A DNA stretch of 54,381 nt from Bacteroidales bacterium (GCA_017625725.1 JAGAKH010000073.1:1-54381), one strand, 5' to 3'; shown: positions 18,429 through 28,313, counted from the first letter of the stretch. Notes: generated by a model not told the origin, from the sequence alone. Made by a program: numbers and translations.

Positions 18429-18839
18429 ATGACACTTAGAGAAGCTGAAAACGCCGTCATTGAAGAATTTTCGATGTATGACGAGTGGTTGGACAAATAT
18501 GAATATCTCATTGAGTTAGGAAAGGCTTTAAAGGATTATCCGGAGTCTTCTAAAACAGATGATAGACTTATAAAAGGATGTCAATCAAGGGTTTGGCTTG
18601 ATTATGAGTTCAGGGATGGAAAAATATGGTTCAATGCTGACAGTGATGCGATAATTACAAAGGGTATAATTTCATTGCTGATAGGAATTTATTCAGAAAG
18701 GACTCCTCAGGAAATTCTGTCTTCTGATTTTTCCGTTGTTGAAAAAATAGGATTGAAAGAGAATCTTTCTCCTACCAGGGCCAACGGACTTGTGTCGATG
18801 ATTGCAAAGATCAGGAATATTGCCGAGTGTAATTTATGA
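18429..18839 (+). CDS. sufE: SufE sulfur acceptor
   Basis: SufE accepts the persulfide from SufS and stimulates it. The 136-residue protein matches the SufE/CsdE family, with the sulfur-accepting cysteine C51 in LIKGCQSRVWL and the usual helical N-terminus (MTLREAENAVIEEF). I chose ATG 18429 over the upstream in-frame TTG at 18423, which overlaps the sufS stop. The stop overlaps the next ATG as ATGA, so translation is coupled to sufT. Confidence 0.93.
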   Translation: MTLREAENAVIEEFSMYDEWLDKYEYLIELGKALKDYPESSKTDDRLIKGCQSRVWLDYEFRDGKIWFNADSDAIITKGIISLLIGIYSERTPQEILSSDFSVVEKIGLKENLSPTRANGLVSMIAKIRNIAECNL

Positions 18840-19207
18840 GTATAAGAGATTTTTTAAATAGGAAGTCTGCTGAGATAGCAGAAGAAGAAAAGGAAAGAAA
18901 GATGAGATTGGAAAGAGATATAATCATGGCTCTCAGGCAGGTATATGATCCTGAGATTCCTGTAAATATTTACGACCTGGGTCTTATCTACGAGATAAAG
19001 GTGGATGAGGATCATAATGTATATATTCAGATGACTCTTACGGCTCCTAACTGTCCGATGGCAGATTATGTGGTGGATCAGGTAAGGAATGCTGTTGAGG
19101 ATGTTCCGGGAGTTGTCAGTGTAAGGATAGACCTGGTATTTGAACCGGTATGGGACAAGAGCAGAATGTCTGAGGAGGCACTTGTTGAACTTGGACTAGA
19201 TGAGTGA
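18836..19207 (+). CDS. MIP18-family (DUF59) iron-sulfur assembly factor, SufT-like
   Basis: The 123-residue protein has the MIP18/DUF59 fold with the family core YDPEIPVNIYDLGLIYEI and the segment LTAPNCPMADYVVDQVRNAVEDVPGV, whose cysteine is conserved. SufT and PaaD relatives help load Fe-S clusters onto target proteins. Here it is coupled to sufE by ATGA, which supports a SufT-like job. A charged N-terminal helix (residues 1-30) precedes the domain. The exact clients are unknown. Confidence 0.88.
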   Translation: MSIRDFLNRKSAEIAEEEKERKMRLERDIIMALRQVYDPEIPVNIYDLGLIYEIKVDEDHNVYIQMTLTAPNCPMADYVVDQVRNAVEDVPGVVSVRIDLVFEPVWDKSRMSEEALVELGLDE

Positions 19208-19215
19208 CCGGCATT

Positions 19216-19683
19216 ATGCAGAAGATAAGGTTATACCTGTCTTTAGGGTCTAATTTAGGCGACAGGGAAGAAAATATCAGGAAAGCTTTATCTTTGCTTG
19301 ATGAAGAATTAAAAACTCCTTATAAGGCTGTTTCTTCATTTATTGAGACAGAGCCCTGGGGGTTTGAATCTGATGATAGATTCATAAATGCGGTTGTTTT
19401 ATATGAAATTGACCTGCCTGATGATTTTGAACCTGAAGAAGAGGGTCTGAGGATACTCAGGATATGCAAGAAGACGGAACGTATTCTTGGCAGAACTGAA
19501 GAACCAGAATATGACGACAGCGGAAACAGACTTTATAAGTCTAGGACAATAGATGTGGATATTCTTCTTTTAGGAGATGAAAGAGTTGATAGTGAAGAAC
19601 TTACTATTCCTCACAAATTGATGGAGAAGAGAGATTTCGTGATGGTGCCGCTAAGGCAGATAATGAATAGAAATGAATGTTAA
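19216..19683 (+). CDS. folK: 2-amino-4-hydroxy-6-hydroxymethyldihydropteridine pyrophosphokinase
   Basis: FolK transfers pyrophosphate from ATP to the pterin alcohol in folate synthesis. The 155-residue product has the HPPK hallmarks YLSLGSNLGDRE at the N-terminus, ETEPWGFESDDRFINAV, and KSRTIDVDILLLG with the metal-binding aspartates. An in-frame GTG at 19204 overlaps the sufT stop, but ATG 19216 fits the family start better. It sits between sufT and glyS. folA and thyA, other folate genes, are 10 kb downstream in a separate operon. Confidence 0.93.
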   Translation: MQKIRLYLSLGSNLGDREENIRKALSLLDEELKTPYKAVSSFIETEPWGFESDDRFINAVVLYEIDLPDDFEPEEEGLRILRICKKTERILGRTEEPEYDDSGNRLYKSRTIDVDILLLGDERVDSEELTIPHKLMEKRDFVMVPLRQIMNRNEC

Positions 19684-19700
19684 ATATAAATTGAACTATT

Positions 19701-21242
19701 ATGACACAGGAAGAACTTTTCAAGATTCTCGTAGCTCATTGTAAGGAGTACGGTTTCATTTTCCCTTCAAGTGAGATCTATGATGGTCTCGGTGCCGTTT
19801 ATGATTATGGCCAGCTCGGATCTGAGCTTAAGAATAATATAAAGAGATATTGGTGGGAGGCTATGACAAGGCTTCATGAGAATATTGTAGGTATTGATTC
19901 TGCAATCTTCATGCATCCTAAGATCTGGGAGGCTTCAGGACATGTAGGAGCTTTCAATGACCCTCTGATCGATAATAAGGATTCCAAGAAGAGATATCGT
20001 GCAGACGTACTTATCGAGGATTACATCGGAAAGCTGGAGGAGAAGATCGAGAAGGATGTGGAGAAGGGTAAGAAGAAGTTTGCAGATGCTTTCAATGAGG
20101 AGCAGTTCAGAGCAACCAATCCAAACGTACTCCGTAATCAGGCTAAGATTGATGCGGTACGTAAAAGGATGGCTGATGCTCTCAATGCAAATGATCTTGC
20201 AGAACTCCGTCAGATCATCATTGATTGTGAGATAGCATGTCCTATTTCTGGAACAAAGAACTGGACTGATGTACGTCAGTTCAATCTTATGTTCTCTACT
20301 CAGCTTGGAAGTGTTTCAGGAGAGGCTAATGTGATTTATCTGCGTCCGGAGACTGCTCAGGGTATTTTCGTAAATTATCTCAATGTCCAGAAGACAGGAC
20401 GAATGAAGATTCCTTTCGGTATAGCACAGATAGGAAAGGCTTTCAGAAACGAGATTGTGGCACGTCAGTTCATTTTCCGTATGAGAGAGTTCGAGCAGAT
20501 GGAAATGCAGTTCTTCATCAAGCCGGGAACAGAACTCGACTGGTTTGCACAGTGGAAGGAAAACCGTATGGCATGGCATAAGGCTCTTGGAATGGGAGAT
20601 GAGAACTATCGTTTCCACGATCACGACAAGCTTGCACATTATGCAAATGCAGCTACAGACATTGAGTTCCGCTTCCCGTTCGGCTTCAAGGAGCTTGAAG
20701 GTATCCACTCACGTACTGATTTCGACCTTGGAAACCATCAGAAGTTCTCTGGTAAGAAAATCCAGTACTTCGATCCTGAACTCGGTGAGAACTATGTACC
20801 TTATGTTGTAGAGACTTCGATAGGTGTAGACCGTATGTTCCTTGCAGTTCTTTCTAATTCATATAAGGAGGAGCAGCTTGAAAATGGAGAAAGCCGTGTT
20901 GTTCTGAGCATTCCGGCACCGCTGGCACCTGTAAAGGTTGCCGTACTTCCGCTTATCAAGAAAGACGGACTTCCAGAGCTTGCTAGAGAGATAATGGATG
21001 AACTCAAGTATGACTTCAACTGTCAGTATGATGAGAAGGATTCTATAGGAAAGAGATATCGTCGTCAGGATGCTATCGGTACACCTTTCTGTGTGACAAT
21101 TGACCATGATTCATTGAATGACCGTTGTGTTACTATCCGTCATCGTGATTCAATGCAGCAGGAGCGTGTAAAGATTGAGGATCTTCATTCAATAATTTCA
21201 AATGAAGTGAACCTCAGCAATATCCTCAAGAAATTGAAGTAA
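19701..21242 (+). CDS. glyS: Glycine-tRNA ligase (dimeric class II type)
   Basis: This enzyme charges tRNA-Gly. The 513-residue single-chain protein is the alpha2 type shared with archaea and eukaryotes rather than the alpha2beta2 bacterial type, as is usual in Bacteroidota. Class II motifs are visible: motif 2 as AFRNEIVARQFIFRMREFEQMEMQFF and motif 3 as ETSIGVDRMFLAVL. An anticodon-binding domain (APVKVAVLPL onward) forms the last quarter. Codon bias points to strong expression. It ends the suf-folK operon. Confidence 0.96.
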   Translation: MTQEELFKILVAHCKEYGFIFPSSEIYDGLGAVYDYGQLGSELKNNIKRYWWEAMTRLHENIVGIDSAIFMHPKIWEASGHVGAFNDPLIDNKDSKKRYRADVLIEDYIGKLEEKIEKDVEKGKKKFADAFNEEQFRATNPNVLRNQAKIDAVRKRMADALNANDLAELRQIIIDCEIACPISGTKNWTDVRQFNLMFSTQLGSVSGEANVIYLRPETAQGIFVNYLNVQKTGRMKIPFGIAQIGKAFRNEIVARQFIFRMREFEQMEMQFFIKPGTELDWFAQWKENRMAWHKALGMGDENYRFHDHDKLAHYANAATDIEFRFPFGFKELEGIHSRTDFDLGNHQKFSGKKIQYFDPELGENYVPYVVETSIGVDRMFLAVLSNSYKEEQLENGESRVVLSIPAPLAPVKVAVLPLIKKDGLPELAREIMDELKYDFNCQYDEKDSIGKRYRRQDAIGTPFCVTIDHDSLNDRCVTIRHRDSMQQERVKIEDLHSIISNEVNLSNILKKLK

Positions 21243-21270
21243 CCACTATTAACTACTAAAATTAAATACA

Positions 21271-21783
21271 ATGAAAATTTCAGCATTTTTCGTAGCTATT
21301 GCCATGACTGTTCTTACAGTTGCATCATGCGGCGTACTTGGACAGTCATCAACGACAGCTACAACTGCCACAACAGCAGTTTCAGGTTCTACAAGCGGTC
21401 AGCAGGCCGGTGCTGCACTTAAGACTCTCTATACTCAGTATAAGACTGATGGAAAGCTTGATGTGACAAATCTTAACAATATCATCAATCTTGCAACTCT
21501 TGCAAAGAATGTTGAAGGCCTCAAGGAAATGTCGGACAAAACAGCTTTCTATAAGGATTTTGCTGCAGGACTTATCCTTGGGTCGAATAATCTTGTTACA
21601 AACACAACATCAAACACAGTAACCAGTGCTCTTGCAGGACTTGCAAAAAATGTTAATCTTTCAGATTTGGCAGCTGTAACGTCGGGTTCTGTGTCAGATG
21701 TGGCGACAAAAGGTACTGAGGTAATTAATAATGCTTCTGATATTGTATCATCTGTTACAAACATCCTGAAAATCTTCAAATAG
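21271..21783 (+). CDS. Small lipoprotein of a Bacteroidales-conserved family, function unknown
   Basis: The 170-residue product has a lipoprotein signal ending at the lipobox VASC (C20). A low-complexity Thr/Ser/Ala linker follows (residues 26-48), then a helical domain with LKTLYTQYKTDGKLDVTNLNNIINLATL. Similar lipoproteins occur in Bacteroides, but no function is known to me. It starts 28 bases after glyS with no visible promoter of its own and ends against the convergent CpXC gene. Confidence 0.75.
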   Translation: MKISAFFVAIAMTVLTVASCGVLGQSSTTATTATTAVSGSTSGQQAGAALKTLYTQYKTDGKLDVTNLNNIINLATLAKNVEGLKEMSDKTAFYKDFAAGLILGSNNLVTNTTSNTVTSALAGLAKNVNLSDLAAVTSGSVSDVATKGTEVINNASDIVSSVTNILKIFK

Positions 21784-21786
21784 AGA

Positions 21787-22449
21787 TCATCTCATCTTGG
21801 AATAAAGCCAGTCAGCGTCGATTCTTTCGAATCCGTCGGCTGGCTTCATTATTGGATTGCGCTCAAGTATCCCCTTACAGTCCTGATAGACATTCCATGC
21901 TACATTTACTCCAAGCATCTGTCCGTCAAAACCGTACATGAATGTTATAAGTCTTTCATTTCCTTCACCTTCTGATTTGTAGAAATGGAAGGATGTTGCC
22001 ATGAATTCTTCCTTTCTGTCGCTTCCGATGCTTTTCTGCAGCATTTCCATCTTTGTGACGTATTTGCACATTTCCAGAACGGCATCATCAAGACCGGCTT
22101 CGTTTACAAGCACCTTTTCCATCAGAGATCCCATATCGTTAACTCTTCTCAGAGTATAACCTCCCATTGCCTTGGTATGCATCGTTATAGCCTTCATCTG
22201 AGTTTCTGAAATATCTCCCTCAGGAAGGAGCCATACCATGAGCTTACGTTCCGGATCATGGTAGAGGGTTTCATATCGTGCCAGATTCATCTGTCCACAA
22301 TGCGGACATTCCCATAGAAAGAGAGATCCGTCCTTTACCTTATCCCTTAGACCGGGATTTTCCGATATGTTTATGCTTTTGAAGATTGTGATCTTGTTTT
22401 TCTGTCCACATTTGCTGCATGGAGCAAGAGCTTCACCTGTTATTGCCAT
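21787..22449 (-). CDS. CpXC-domain protein
   Basis: The 220-residue protein begins with two zinc-knuckle-like Cys pairs (CSKCGQ at 12-17 and CPHCGQ near 52), the pattern of the CpXC domain, which is thought to bind zinc. The rest is mixed alpha/beta with no recognised catalytic motif. It has no signal peptide, so it is probably cytosolic. It follows the 1034-residue metallopeptidase-like gene by 15 bases and is likely co-transcribed with it. Function is unknown. Confidence 0.75.
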   Translation of the reverse strand: MAITGEALAPCSKCGQKNKITIFKSINISENPGLRDKVKDGSLFLWECPHCGQMNLARYETLYHDPERKLMVWLLPEGDISETQMKAITMHTKAMGGYTLRRVNDMGSLMEKVLVNEAGLDDAVLEMCKYVTKMEMLQKSIGSDRKEEFMATSFHFYKSEGEGNERLITFMYGFDGQMLGVNVAWNVYQDCKGILERNPIMKPADGFERIDADWLYSKMR

Positions 22450-22464
22450 TTTACGTATGATATT

Positions 22465-25400
22465 TTAGAATGAGACATTGAATGCCGGTCCTATGGACCA
22501 TCTTTTATATTGTATTCCGTATTGATTTATTTCGTCAAGAGCCGATCCACCTTTGTATGAGCATGTCAGTCCTATTGTGCAAGGCCATTCGAATGTCATT
22601 ATAGCTTCAAGGTCAAGGGTCAGATCCAGTCCTGCCGACCATAATCCGTTTTCATCAAGGAAAGAATAATCAAAGTGAGGCGTCAGATTAAGTCTTTTGA
22701 CGGCCATTATATTTCCTCCTATCCTTATATCTCCGATATATATAGGAATTGCATAATCTGCTGTGATCCTCACAGGATTGTTTTTCATAAGTGCCACCCA
22801 CGACGCAATTTCCGGATTATCCGAATAACCTCTTGGAAGAACATTGACAAACGGTTGTCCGATCGGGGATTCTTTAAATAATCTTTTCTGATATGTTGCG
22901 GAAATTCTCATGCCATGTTCACGGACTATTCCAGGAATATAGCCATAGCAATAGAGGTATCCCATAGGAGAAAACAAGCTATGACTTTCAATGGAAGCGT
23001 TGAATCCGCTCTCAAAGCCGATTCCCCATCTGGGATATATGCATGAACTGGCAGTCGGTCTCATCATGTATCCTCTGACTGATGCACTCAGATAATGCCT
23101 GAAATAGTGGTTACCCTTGACATATCCTAAAAATACAGGTGCTGTACCATTGCTTCCGTCTTTTATGTCAAGTCCCATCTTTACGATACTGCTGTTGAAC
23201 ATATCGTTTGTAATCCTATAGTTGAGTTGAGGAATGATGCCTCTGGACCATCCTCCGGAAGAAAGGTTAAATGGGATATATGCCTTTATCTGTCCATTCA
23301 GGTAAGGTTTGTCGGTAGGTCTGGAACTGATCATTATACTTGTCTGATCGTTCTTCTGTATTGTCTGCACTCTGAATTCTCTTGAAGCCCTGTCGTTTAC
23401 ATCGAATCGGAATTCAAAGACAGGATAAAGTCCGGAATATATGAATTTAATATGTCCTGAATTTCTCCACCTGCTCTTGTCGTAAGGATCTTTATGTGCT
23501 GAATATCCGAATTCTCCCCTTGCTGTGGACAGCCTGTTCTGGAGGATGGCTGATGCACCAAGTGATACGGCCTGCCAGAGATTCTCATAAGACATGTTCA
23601 TTATGTTGTTTACGCTCAGATATACCGGTGCCCATGTGTGGATATTGAACATGTGCGGAAGCTTTCTGTATCGTTCCGGAGCGGATATTCTTATGTCTGA
23701 ATCACTTGATACAGTATAGCTGTAACCGTCCTTGAGAGCTGCATTTCTTTCCTGTGCTGTTATTTTTTCTGCAATAGGATAAGAGAATGTTTGACCCCAG
23801 TCGGTCTCAATGCTCAGAAGAGAATCTGCCATAGTGCGGAAAACAGGTTTTCCATTCAGTCTTTGTGAAGAATAATAGAGCCATTTCCTGTCATTGCTGT
23901 ATATGAAGTCGCCACCTCCGTATCTGAGCGATGTCTTTCGATACAATCTTCCTTCATTGATGTCATAATGATAGAATTCATTGCTTCCGGTCATGTCGCA
24001 TGTAAATTCTATCTGCTCTTCAAATGAACTCAGTTCACTGATCGTTACCGGTTTCGGCGGAAGGACCATTACCCAGCTTCCATAAGAAGAATCATTTATA
24101 TCTGTCTGTACGCAATAGATTCCGTATCCATTTTCTGAAATGGCACTTGAATATATGATGCTTCCCATCCATGTGTTTTCTACAAGCTGGAGACTGTCAG
24201 GTGCAGGAATTTCACGATAAACCTTCTTTGTCTTCAGGTTTATCAGTTCAAGCGATGATCTTCCTTCCGGATAATATCTCGACACTGCGATATTGTCATT
24301 TTCATCACATATCGACGGATTATTCAGGAAATGACTGCTGTTTATATCGCGTTTTTTCTTTTCATTCAGGTTCATGTGCCTTATTCCGGCCCTGGTTTTC
24401 AGGCTCCACCTCTTATCTGATGTTATTTCACTCCAAAACAGTTCATTATCCTGCTCTGACCAGTGAAGTCCTCCTATATTGCCGGAAAAAGAAGAAACCT
24501 TTGTTTCGTTGCCTTCAGAGTCAATTCTGACAAGAGTCGAGGCATCTGCATAACCTTTTTTCACAGCGTATATATCTGAACCGACAGGTACCAATTCCGA
24601 ATATTCTGTATAATGCTCACTGTCTTTGGTCACCTGTTCAGACGGAATATATGGCTTTCTTTTGTCTGCATTGCCTCTCCATAAAGTAAGCATTGTGTCG
24701 CACACTTCCGTAAAGGCATCATTGAACTTCTTTCCGGAGACTTTTTCAGTCTGTCTGAAAATAGACCCGGTATGGAACATGTTGTCAGCGGAATAATGCA
24801 ATGCATCACTGATGAAATAAGGGGAGTCGTAGAGGTAACGGAAGCCGCCGATGGTCAGATATCCCAGAGCATAATAGGACGGTGCGTAATACTTTTGAGA
24901 GGGATATCTCCATCTGAACCAGTTTCGGTTCATTCCATTATCAAGAGAAACCCAGAAATAATTGAGGAAGTCTGCGGAACGTCCTCTTCCTGATGGGGTC
25001 AGTGCAGTTTCAGCTATTACTGCATCTCCTTCCATGTTTGCCAGAGAAGCTCCTGGATAAAGAAGGAAGGTGAGTATATTCCAGGATTCACCGATAATGT
25101 AATTCAATGGTTTCAAGGCTTTTGTCTGTCCGAACTGCATCTGTGTGACATGTCTTGATTCATGAACAGAAAGCATGGTGCTCCATGGAAGAGGTTCCGG
25201 GTCGAATGCGGATGGAATGGTGAAAAGATCCATCCTCTTGGGTGCCCATGCAACCGAGCCGTTGGCATCATTATAACCATGCAGAACTACCGGCATCAGT
25301 CTTCCGTCTCCTTGTCCTGTGATGTATCCGGATGTTCTTGAAACAGGTATTTTGTATTTCTCCAGTTTCATTCCATAGATTCTTGCCAGAGAATCAAGTC

Positions 25401-25569
25401 CTTCAGGATAGATGACCCTGTAACTATCTGTGTCCATAAAATACCATTTCAGCCTTCCGGGATCATCTCCCGTCACATAGTATTGTGCACTACAGACGGC
25501 AGGAATCAGCAGGAGGATTATGGCATATAGTATTTTTTTTACAGACATTCGCAATAAGTTGAGGTTCAT
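22465..25569 (-). CDS. Secreted metallopeptidase-like N-domain with beta-propeller and putative outer-membrane barrel
   Basis: A 1034-residue exported protein (signal peptide around residues 10-28; an alternative start is M8 at 25548). Residues 136-140 read HESRH, a zinc HExxH motif, and NMEGDA follows with E180 placed as the third ligand, as in gluzincin (peptidase MA-like) domains. Residues about 290-640 look like TolB-type propeller blades (repeated Ser/Asp-rich WSEQDNELFW, SNDRKWLYYSSQ). The last 350 residues alternate like a beta-barrel and end in phenylalanine (FNVSF), typical of outer-membrane proteins. Function is not known. A divergent promoter region with nptA lies upstream. Confidence 0.7.
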   Translation of the reverse strand: MNLNLLRMSVKKILYAIILLLIPAVCSAQYYVTGDDPGRLKWYFMDTDSYRVIYPEGLDSLARIYGMKLEKYKIPVSRTSGYITGQGDGRLMPVVLHGYNDANGSVAWAPKRMDLFTIPSAFDPEPLPWSTMLSVHESRHVTQMQFGQTKALKPLNYIIGESWNILTFLLYPGASLANMEGDAVIAETALTPSGRGRSADFLNYFWVSLDNGMNRNWFRWRYPSQKYYAPSYYALGYLTIGGFRYLYDSPYFISDALHYSADNMFHTGSIFRQTEKVSGKKFNDAFTEVCDTMLTLWRGNADKRKPYIPSEQVTKDSEHYTEYSELVPVGSDIYAVKKGYADASTLVRIDSEGNETKVSSFSGNIGGLHWSEQDNELFWSEITSDKRWSLKTRAGIRHMNLNEKKKRDINSSHFLNNPSICDENDNIAVSRYYPEGRSSLELINLKTKKVYREIPAPDSLQLVENTWMGSIIYSSAISENGYGIYCVQTDINDSSYGSWVMVLPPKPVTISELSSFEEQIEFTCDMTGSNEFYHYDINEGRLYRKTSLRYGGGDFIYSNDRKWLYYSSQRLNGKPVFRTMADSLLSIETDWGQTFSYPIAEKITAQERNAALKDGYSYTVSSDSDIRISAPERYRKLPHMFNIHTWAPVYLSVNNIMNMSYENLWQAVSLGASAILQNRLSTARGEFGYSAHKDPYDKSRWRNSGHIKFIYSGLYPVFEFRFDVNDRASREFRVQTIQKNDQTSIMISSRPTDKPYLNGQIKAYIPFNLSSGGWSRGIIPQLNYRITNDMFNSSIVKMGLDIKDGSNGTAPVFLGYVKGNHYFRHYLSASVRGYMMRPTASSCIYPRWGIGFESGFNASIESHSLFSPMGYLYCYGYIPGIVREHGMRISATYQKRLFKESPIGQPFVNVLPRGYSDNPEIASWVALMKNNPVRITADYAIPIYIGDIRIGGNIMAVKRLNLTPHFDYSFLDENGLWSAGLDLTLDLEAIMTFEWPCTIGLTCSYKGGSALDEINQYGIQYKRWSIGPAFNVSF

Positions 25570-25585
25570 ATTTTAAAAGCTAAGG

Positions 25586-25593
25586 CAAATCTA
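25586..25593 (-). promoter_or_regulatory. -7 promoter box of the metallopeptidase-like gene
   Basis: The minus strand reads TAGATTTG, an exact TAnnTTTG match, 17 bases before the ATG at 25569. Confidence 0.6.
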
Positions 25594-25604
25594 ATATTTT
25601 TTTA

Positions 25605-25612
25605 TATTTTTG
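25605..25612 (+). promoter_or_regulatory. -7 promoter box of the nptA operon
   Basis: TATTTTTG, an exact TAnnTTTG match, 29 bases before the ATG at 25641 and back to back with the leftward promoter at 25586. Confidence 0.6.
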
Positions 25613-25640
25613 TACGATTTTAACTTATATAATAACTTTT

Positions 25641-27344
25641 ATGAATATCGTTCTTCAGATCTTCACCTTGATCGGTGCCCTTGGAATGTTCCTTTACGGA
25701 ATGACACTCATGAGTGAAGGACTCCAGAAATTTGCCGGAGATAAATTGAGGTCATTCCTTGCTTCAATGACTTCCAATCCTCTTAAACGTGTGCTGACAG
25801 GAGTTGGTGTGACCGCTTTGGTTCAGTCTTCTTCCGCTACAACCATCATGGTGGTCAGCTTTGTTAATGCAGGACTTCTTACCTTGGCCAATGCCATAGG
25901 TGTAATCATGGGAGCAAACATCGGTACCACTCTTACAGCATGGATCACTGCTTTGGGATTCTCAGTGGACATTTCTGTATTCTCTGTTCCGCTTATGGCC
26001 CTAGGCTTTGTTTTGAACACATCCAAGAAACAGAAGAACAAGAGCATAGGAGAGTTCATCGTCGGATTTGCAATCATGTTCCTCGGACTTTCATTCATGA
26101 AGTCATCTGCAGGTACATTGCTCAGCAACAAGGATGCGATGCTCACTTTCTTCTCTCATTTCACCGAGTTCGGATTCGGTTCAGATCTGATATTCCTTCT
26201 TGCAGGTACTATTCTTACAATAGTTCTTCAGGCATCAAGTGCCACTATGGCAATTACCATGCTCCTTGCAACATCTGGTCTTATTGATTTTGAACTTGCA
26301 TGTGCAATGGTGCTTGGTGAAAACATCGGTACCACAATCACAGCAAACATGGCTGCGGCAGTAGGTAATACTTCTGCAAAAAGAGCTGCACGTGCTCACA
26401 CGGTATTCAATGTGTTTGGTGTAATCTGGATGCTGATAATATTCAAGCCGTTCCTCAATCTGGTAGGCATAATAATGGAGACTCTTGGATTTGCCAATCC
26501 TATGACAGTCGATTTGACTTCTCCGGGAGCCGACACTGCTCTTCTTTATGGAATTTCAATGCTCCATACACTCTTCAATATCACCAACACTCTCCTCCTC
26601 ATATGGTTTGTTCCTCAGATCGTGAAGATAGTTCAGTGGATGGTGAAGGAGCCGAAAGGAGAAGGCGAAGTATTCAGACTCAAGTATATTTCCGGTGGTC
26701 CTCTCAGTACAGCTGAACTTTCAATAAGCGAAGCTCAGCAGGAGGTAATTCATTTTGCTGAAATATGCCGCAACGGCTTCGGATATGTGCGTCAGGCTAT
26801 AAATGAGCAGGATCCTGACAAGTTTGATGAAATCAATGAGAAACTCATCAAATATGAGGAAATCACTGACAGGATCGAATATGAAATAGCTTCATATCTT
26901 AATGAGGTGTCAAAGAATGAAATCAGTGAAGAAGCTGCCGATAAAATCAAGGCCATGTACAAGATCATCGGAGAGATGGAGTCCCTTGGTGACTCAGGAG
27001 AATCGATCGGACGTATCCTCAAGAGAAAGATTGCTCACAACAAGGTATTCGACAAGTCTATACTTGACCGTCTGAACAAGATGATGGATATGGTACAGAA
27101 GGGATATGATGTGATGATAGAAAATCTTAGAAATGAGAATCTTTCAGACATATCCAATGCTGAGAATGCCGAGTACAACATCAACGAGTGCAGAAACCAT
27201 CTCAGGGAAGAGCATATAGTCAATATCGAAAACAACAGCTATAACTATCTTACCGGAGTTTACTACATGGATGTTCTTGCAGAGCTTGAGAAGCTTGGAG
27301 ACTTCATGATCAATATATCTCAGGCAGCAGCATTCAGAAAATGA
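25641..27344 (+). CDS. Na+/phosphate cotransporter of the NptA/YjbB family with PhoU-like tail
   Basis: The 567-residue inner-membrane protein imports or exports phosphate with sodium. It has the two inverted QSS-type repeats of the family (VQSSSATTIM near residue 59 and LQASSATMAI near residue 197), about eight to nine membrane helices, and the GMTLMSEGLQKFAGDKLR start. A cytosolic PhoU-like helical domain covers about residues 350-567. Its stop overlaps the next ATG as ATGA. It heads a packed operon with DUF5106, galM, thyA, folA and an NSS transporter, with no obvious shared pathway. Confidence 0.92.
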   Translation: MNIVLQIFTLIGALGMFLYGMTLMSEGLQKFAGDKLRSFLASMTSNPLKRVLTGVGVTALVQSSSATTIMVVSFVNAGLLTLANAIGVIMGANIGTTLTAWITALGFSVDISVFSVPLMALGFVLNTSKKQKNKSIGEFIVGFAIMFLGLSFMKSSAGTLLSNKDAMLTFFSHFTEFGFGSDLIFLLAGTILTIVLQASSATMAITMLLATSGLIDFELACAMVLGENIGTTITANMAAAVGNTSAKRAARAHTVFNVFGVIWMLIIFKPFLNLVGIIMETLGFANPMTVDLTSPGADTALLYGISMLHTLFNITNTLLLIWFVPQIVKIVQWMVKEPKGEGEVFRLKYISGGPLSTAELSISEAQQEVIHFAEICRNGFGYVRQAINEQDPDKFDEINEKLIKYEEITDRIEYEIASYLNEVSKNEISEEAADKIKAMYKIIGEMESLGDSGESIGRILKRKIAHNKVFDKSILDRLNKMMDMVQKGYDVMIENLRNENLSDISNAENAEYNINECRNHLREEHIVNIENNSYNYLTGVYYMDVLAELEKLGDFMINISQAAAFRK

Positions 27345-28300
27345 CCAGAATAAGGCATCTGATGATTCCTGCAGCGGTCATCATGCTTATTGTTGCCGGC
27401 TGCAGACAGAAAAAGGAAGAGAAGTTTACTCCTCTTCCTTTTCCTGATGTTATTCCTCCGGCAATGATGGAAGATATGCAAAGCAGGGTAGAATATGCTG
27501 CACAGCATTGGTGGGATAAGTTCACATCTCAGGAAAGGGCATATCCTTGTGATTCCGTTCTGGTGTCCGGGGTTGATGTCAATGAACTGGAACAGCAGTT
27601 TGCCAATTGGACGAGGATGTTGCAGATGTCTGATTATGACATTGCGGTGAAATCGGTCATCCGTCTCTATGATAAGATAGCCGCATGTGAAAGAAGGGAT
27701 ACGTCTTCGAATGTCTTTGAAACATTGACGGATTTCATGGTCAAATATCTTTATGACCCGAATTCTCCAATGAGAAATGAGGATATTTACGGTCCATTTG
27801 TCGAAAAACTGTCGAAGAGTGATCTTGTAGATGATGAGAAGAAGCCGGCTTATGCTTATGATGCCATGATGTGTTCTTTGAACAGGACTGGAACAAAGGC
27901 TGCTGATTTCAGGTTCTCCGATAGATATGGAAAGATCCGTAGTCTTTATAGTGTAGATGCTGAGCATGTCCTGCTGTTCTTTAGTAATCCAGGATGTGAA
28001 GCATGTATGGACATCATAGAGAAGCTTAAGGCCAATGGCTTGATTTCCCAGATGATATCTTCCGGAAGACTTGCAGTCCTCAATATTTATATTGACGAAG
28101 ATATAGACTCCTGGAAATCCTATATGCCGATATATCCGGAGGAGTGGTTGAACGGCTTTGATCCGGATTATGTAATAAGGACGGATGTCCTTTATAATGT
28201 GAGGGCTATACCATCCCTTTATCTGCTTGATCAGGATAAGACGGTGATTTTCAAGGATGCACCGGATGAAATGGTATTCAATTATCTCATGGAATTGTAA
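27341..28300 (+). CDS. DUF5106/thioredoxin-like lipoprotein
   Basis: The 319-residue product has a lipobox IVAGC with C21. A DUF5106-type helical region follows (about 40-180), then a thioredoxin-like domain with SNPGCEACMDIIEKL (a CxxC near residues 219-222) and the cis-proline region AIPSLYLLDQD. It is probably a periplasmic, membrane-anchored disulfide oxidoreductase. Partners are unknown. Translation is coupled to the nptA stop. Confidence 0.82.
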   Translation: MTRIRHLMIPAAVIMLIVAGCRQKKEEKFTPLPFPDVIPPAMMEDMQSRVEYAAQHWWDKFTSQERAYPCDSVLVSGVDVNELEQQFANWTRMLQMSDYDIAVKSVIRLYDKIAACERRDTSSNVFETLTDFMVKYLYDPNSPMRNEDIYGPFVEKLSKSDLVDDEKKPAYAYDAMMCSLNRTGTKAADFRFSDRYGKIRSLYSVDAEHVLLFFSNPGCEACMDIIEKLKANGLISQMISSGRLAVLNIYIDEDIDSWKSYMPIYPEEWLNGFDPDYVIRTDVLYNVRAIPSLYLLDQDKTVIFKDAPDEMVFNYLMEL

Positions 28301-28313
28301 AAACACAAGAAAT

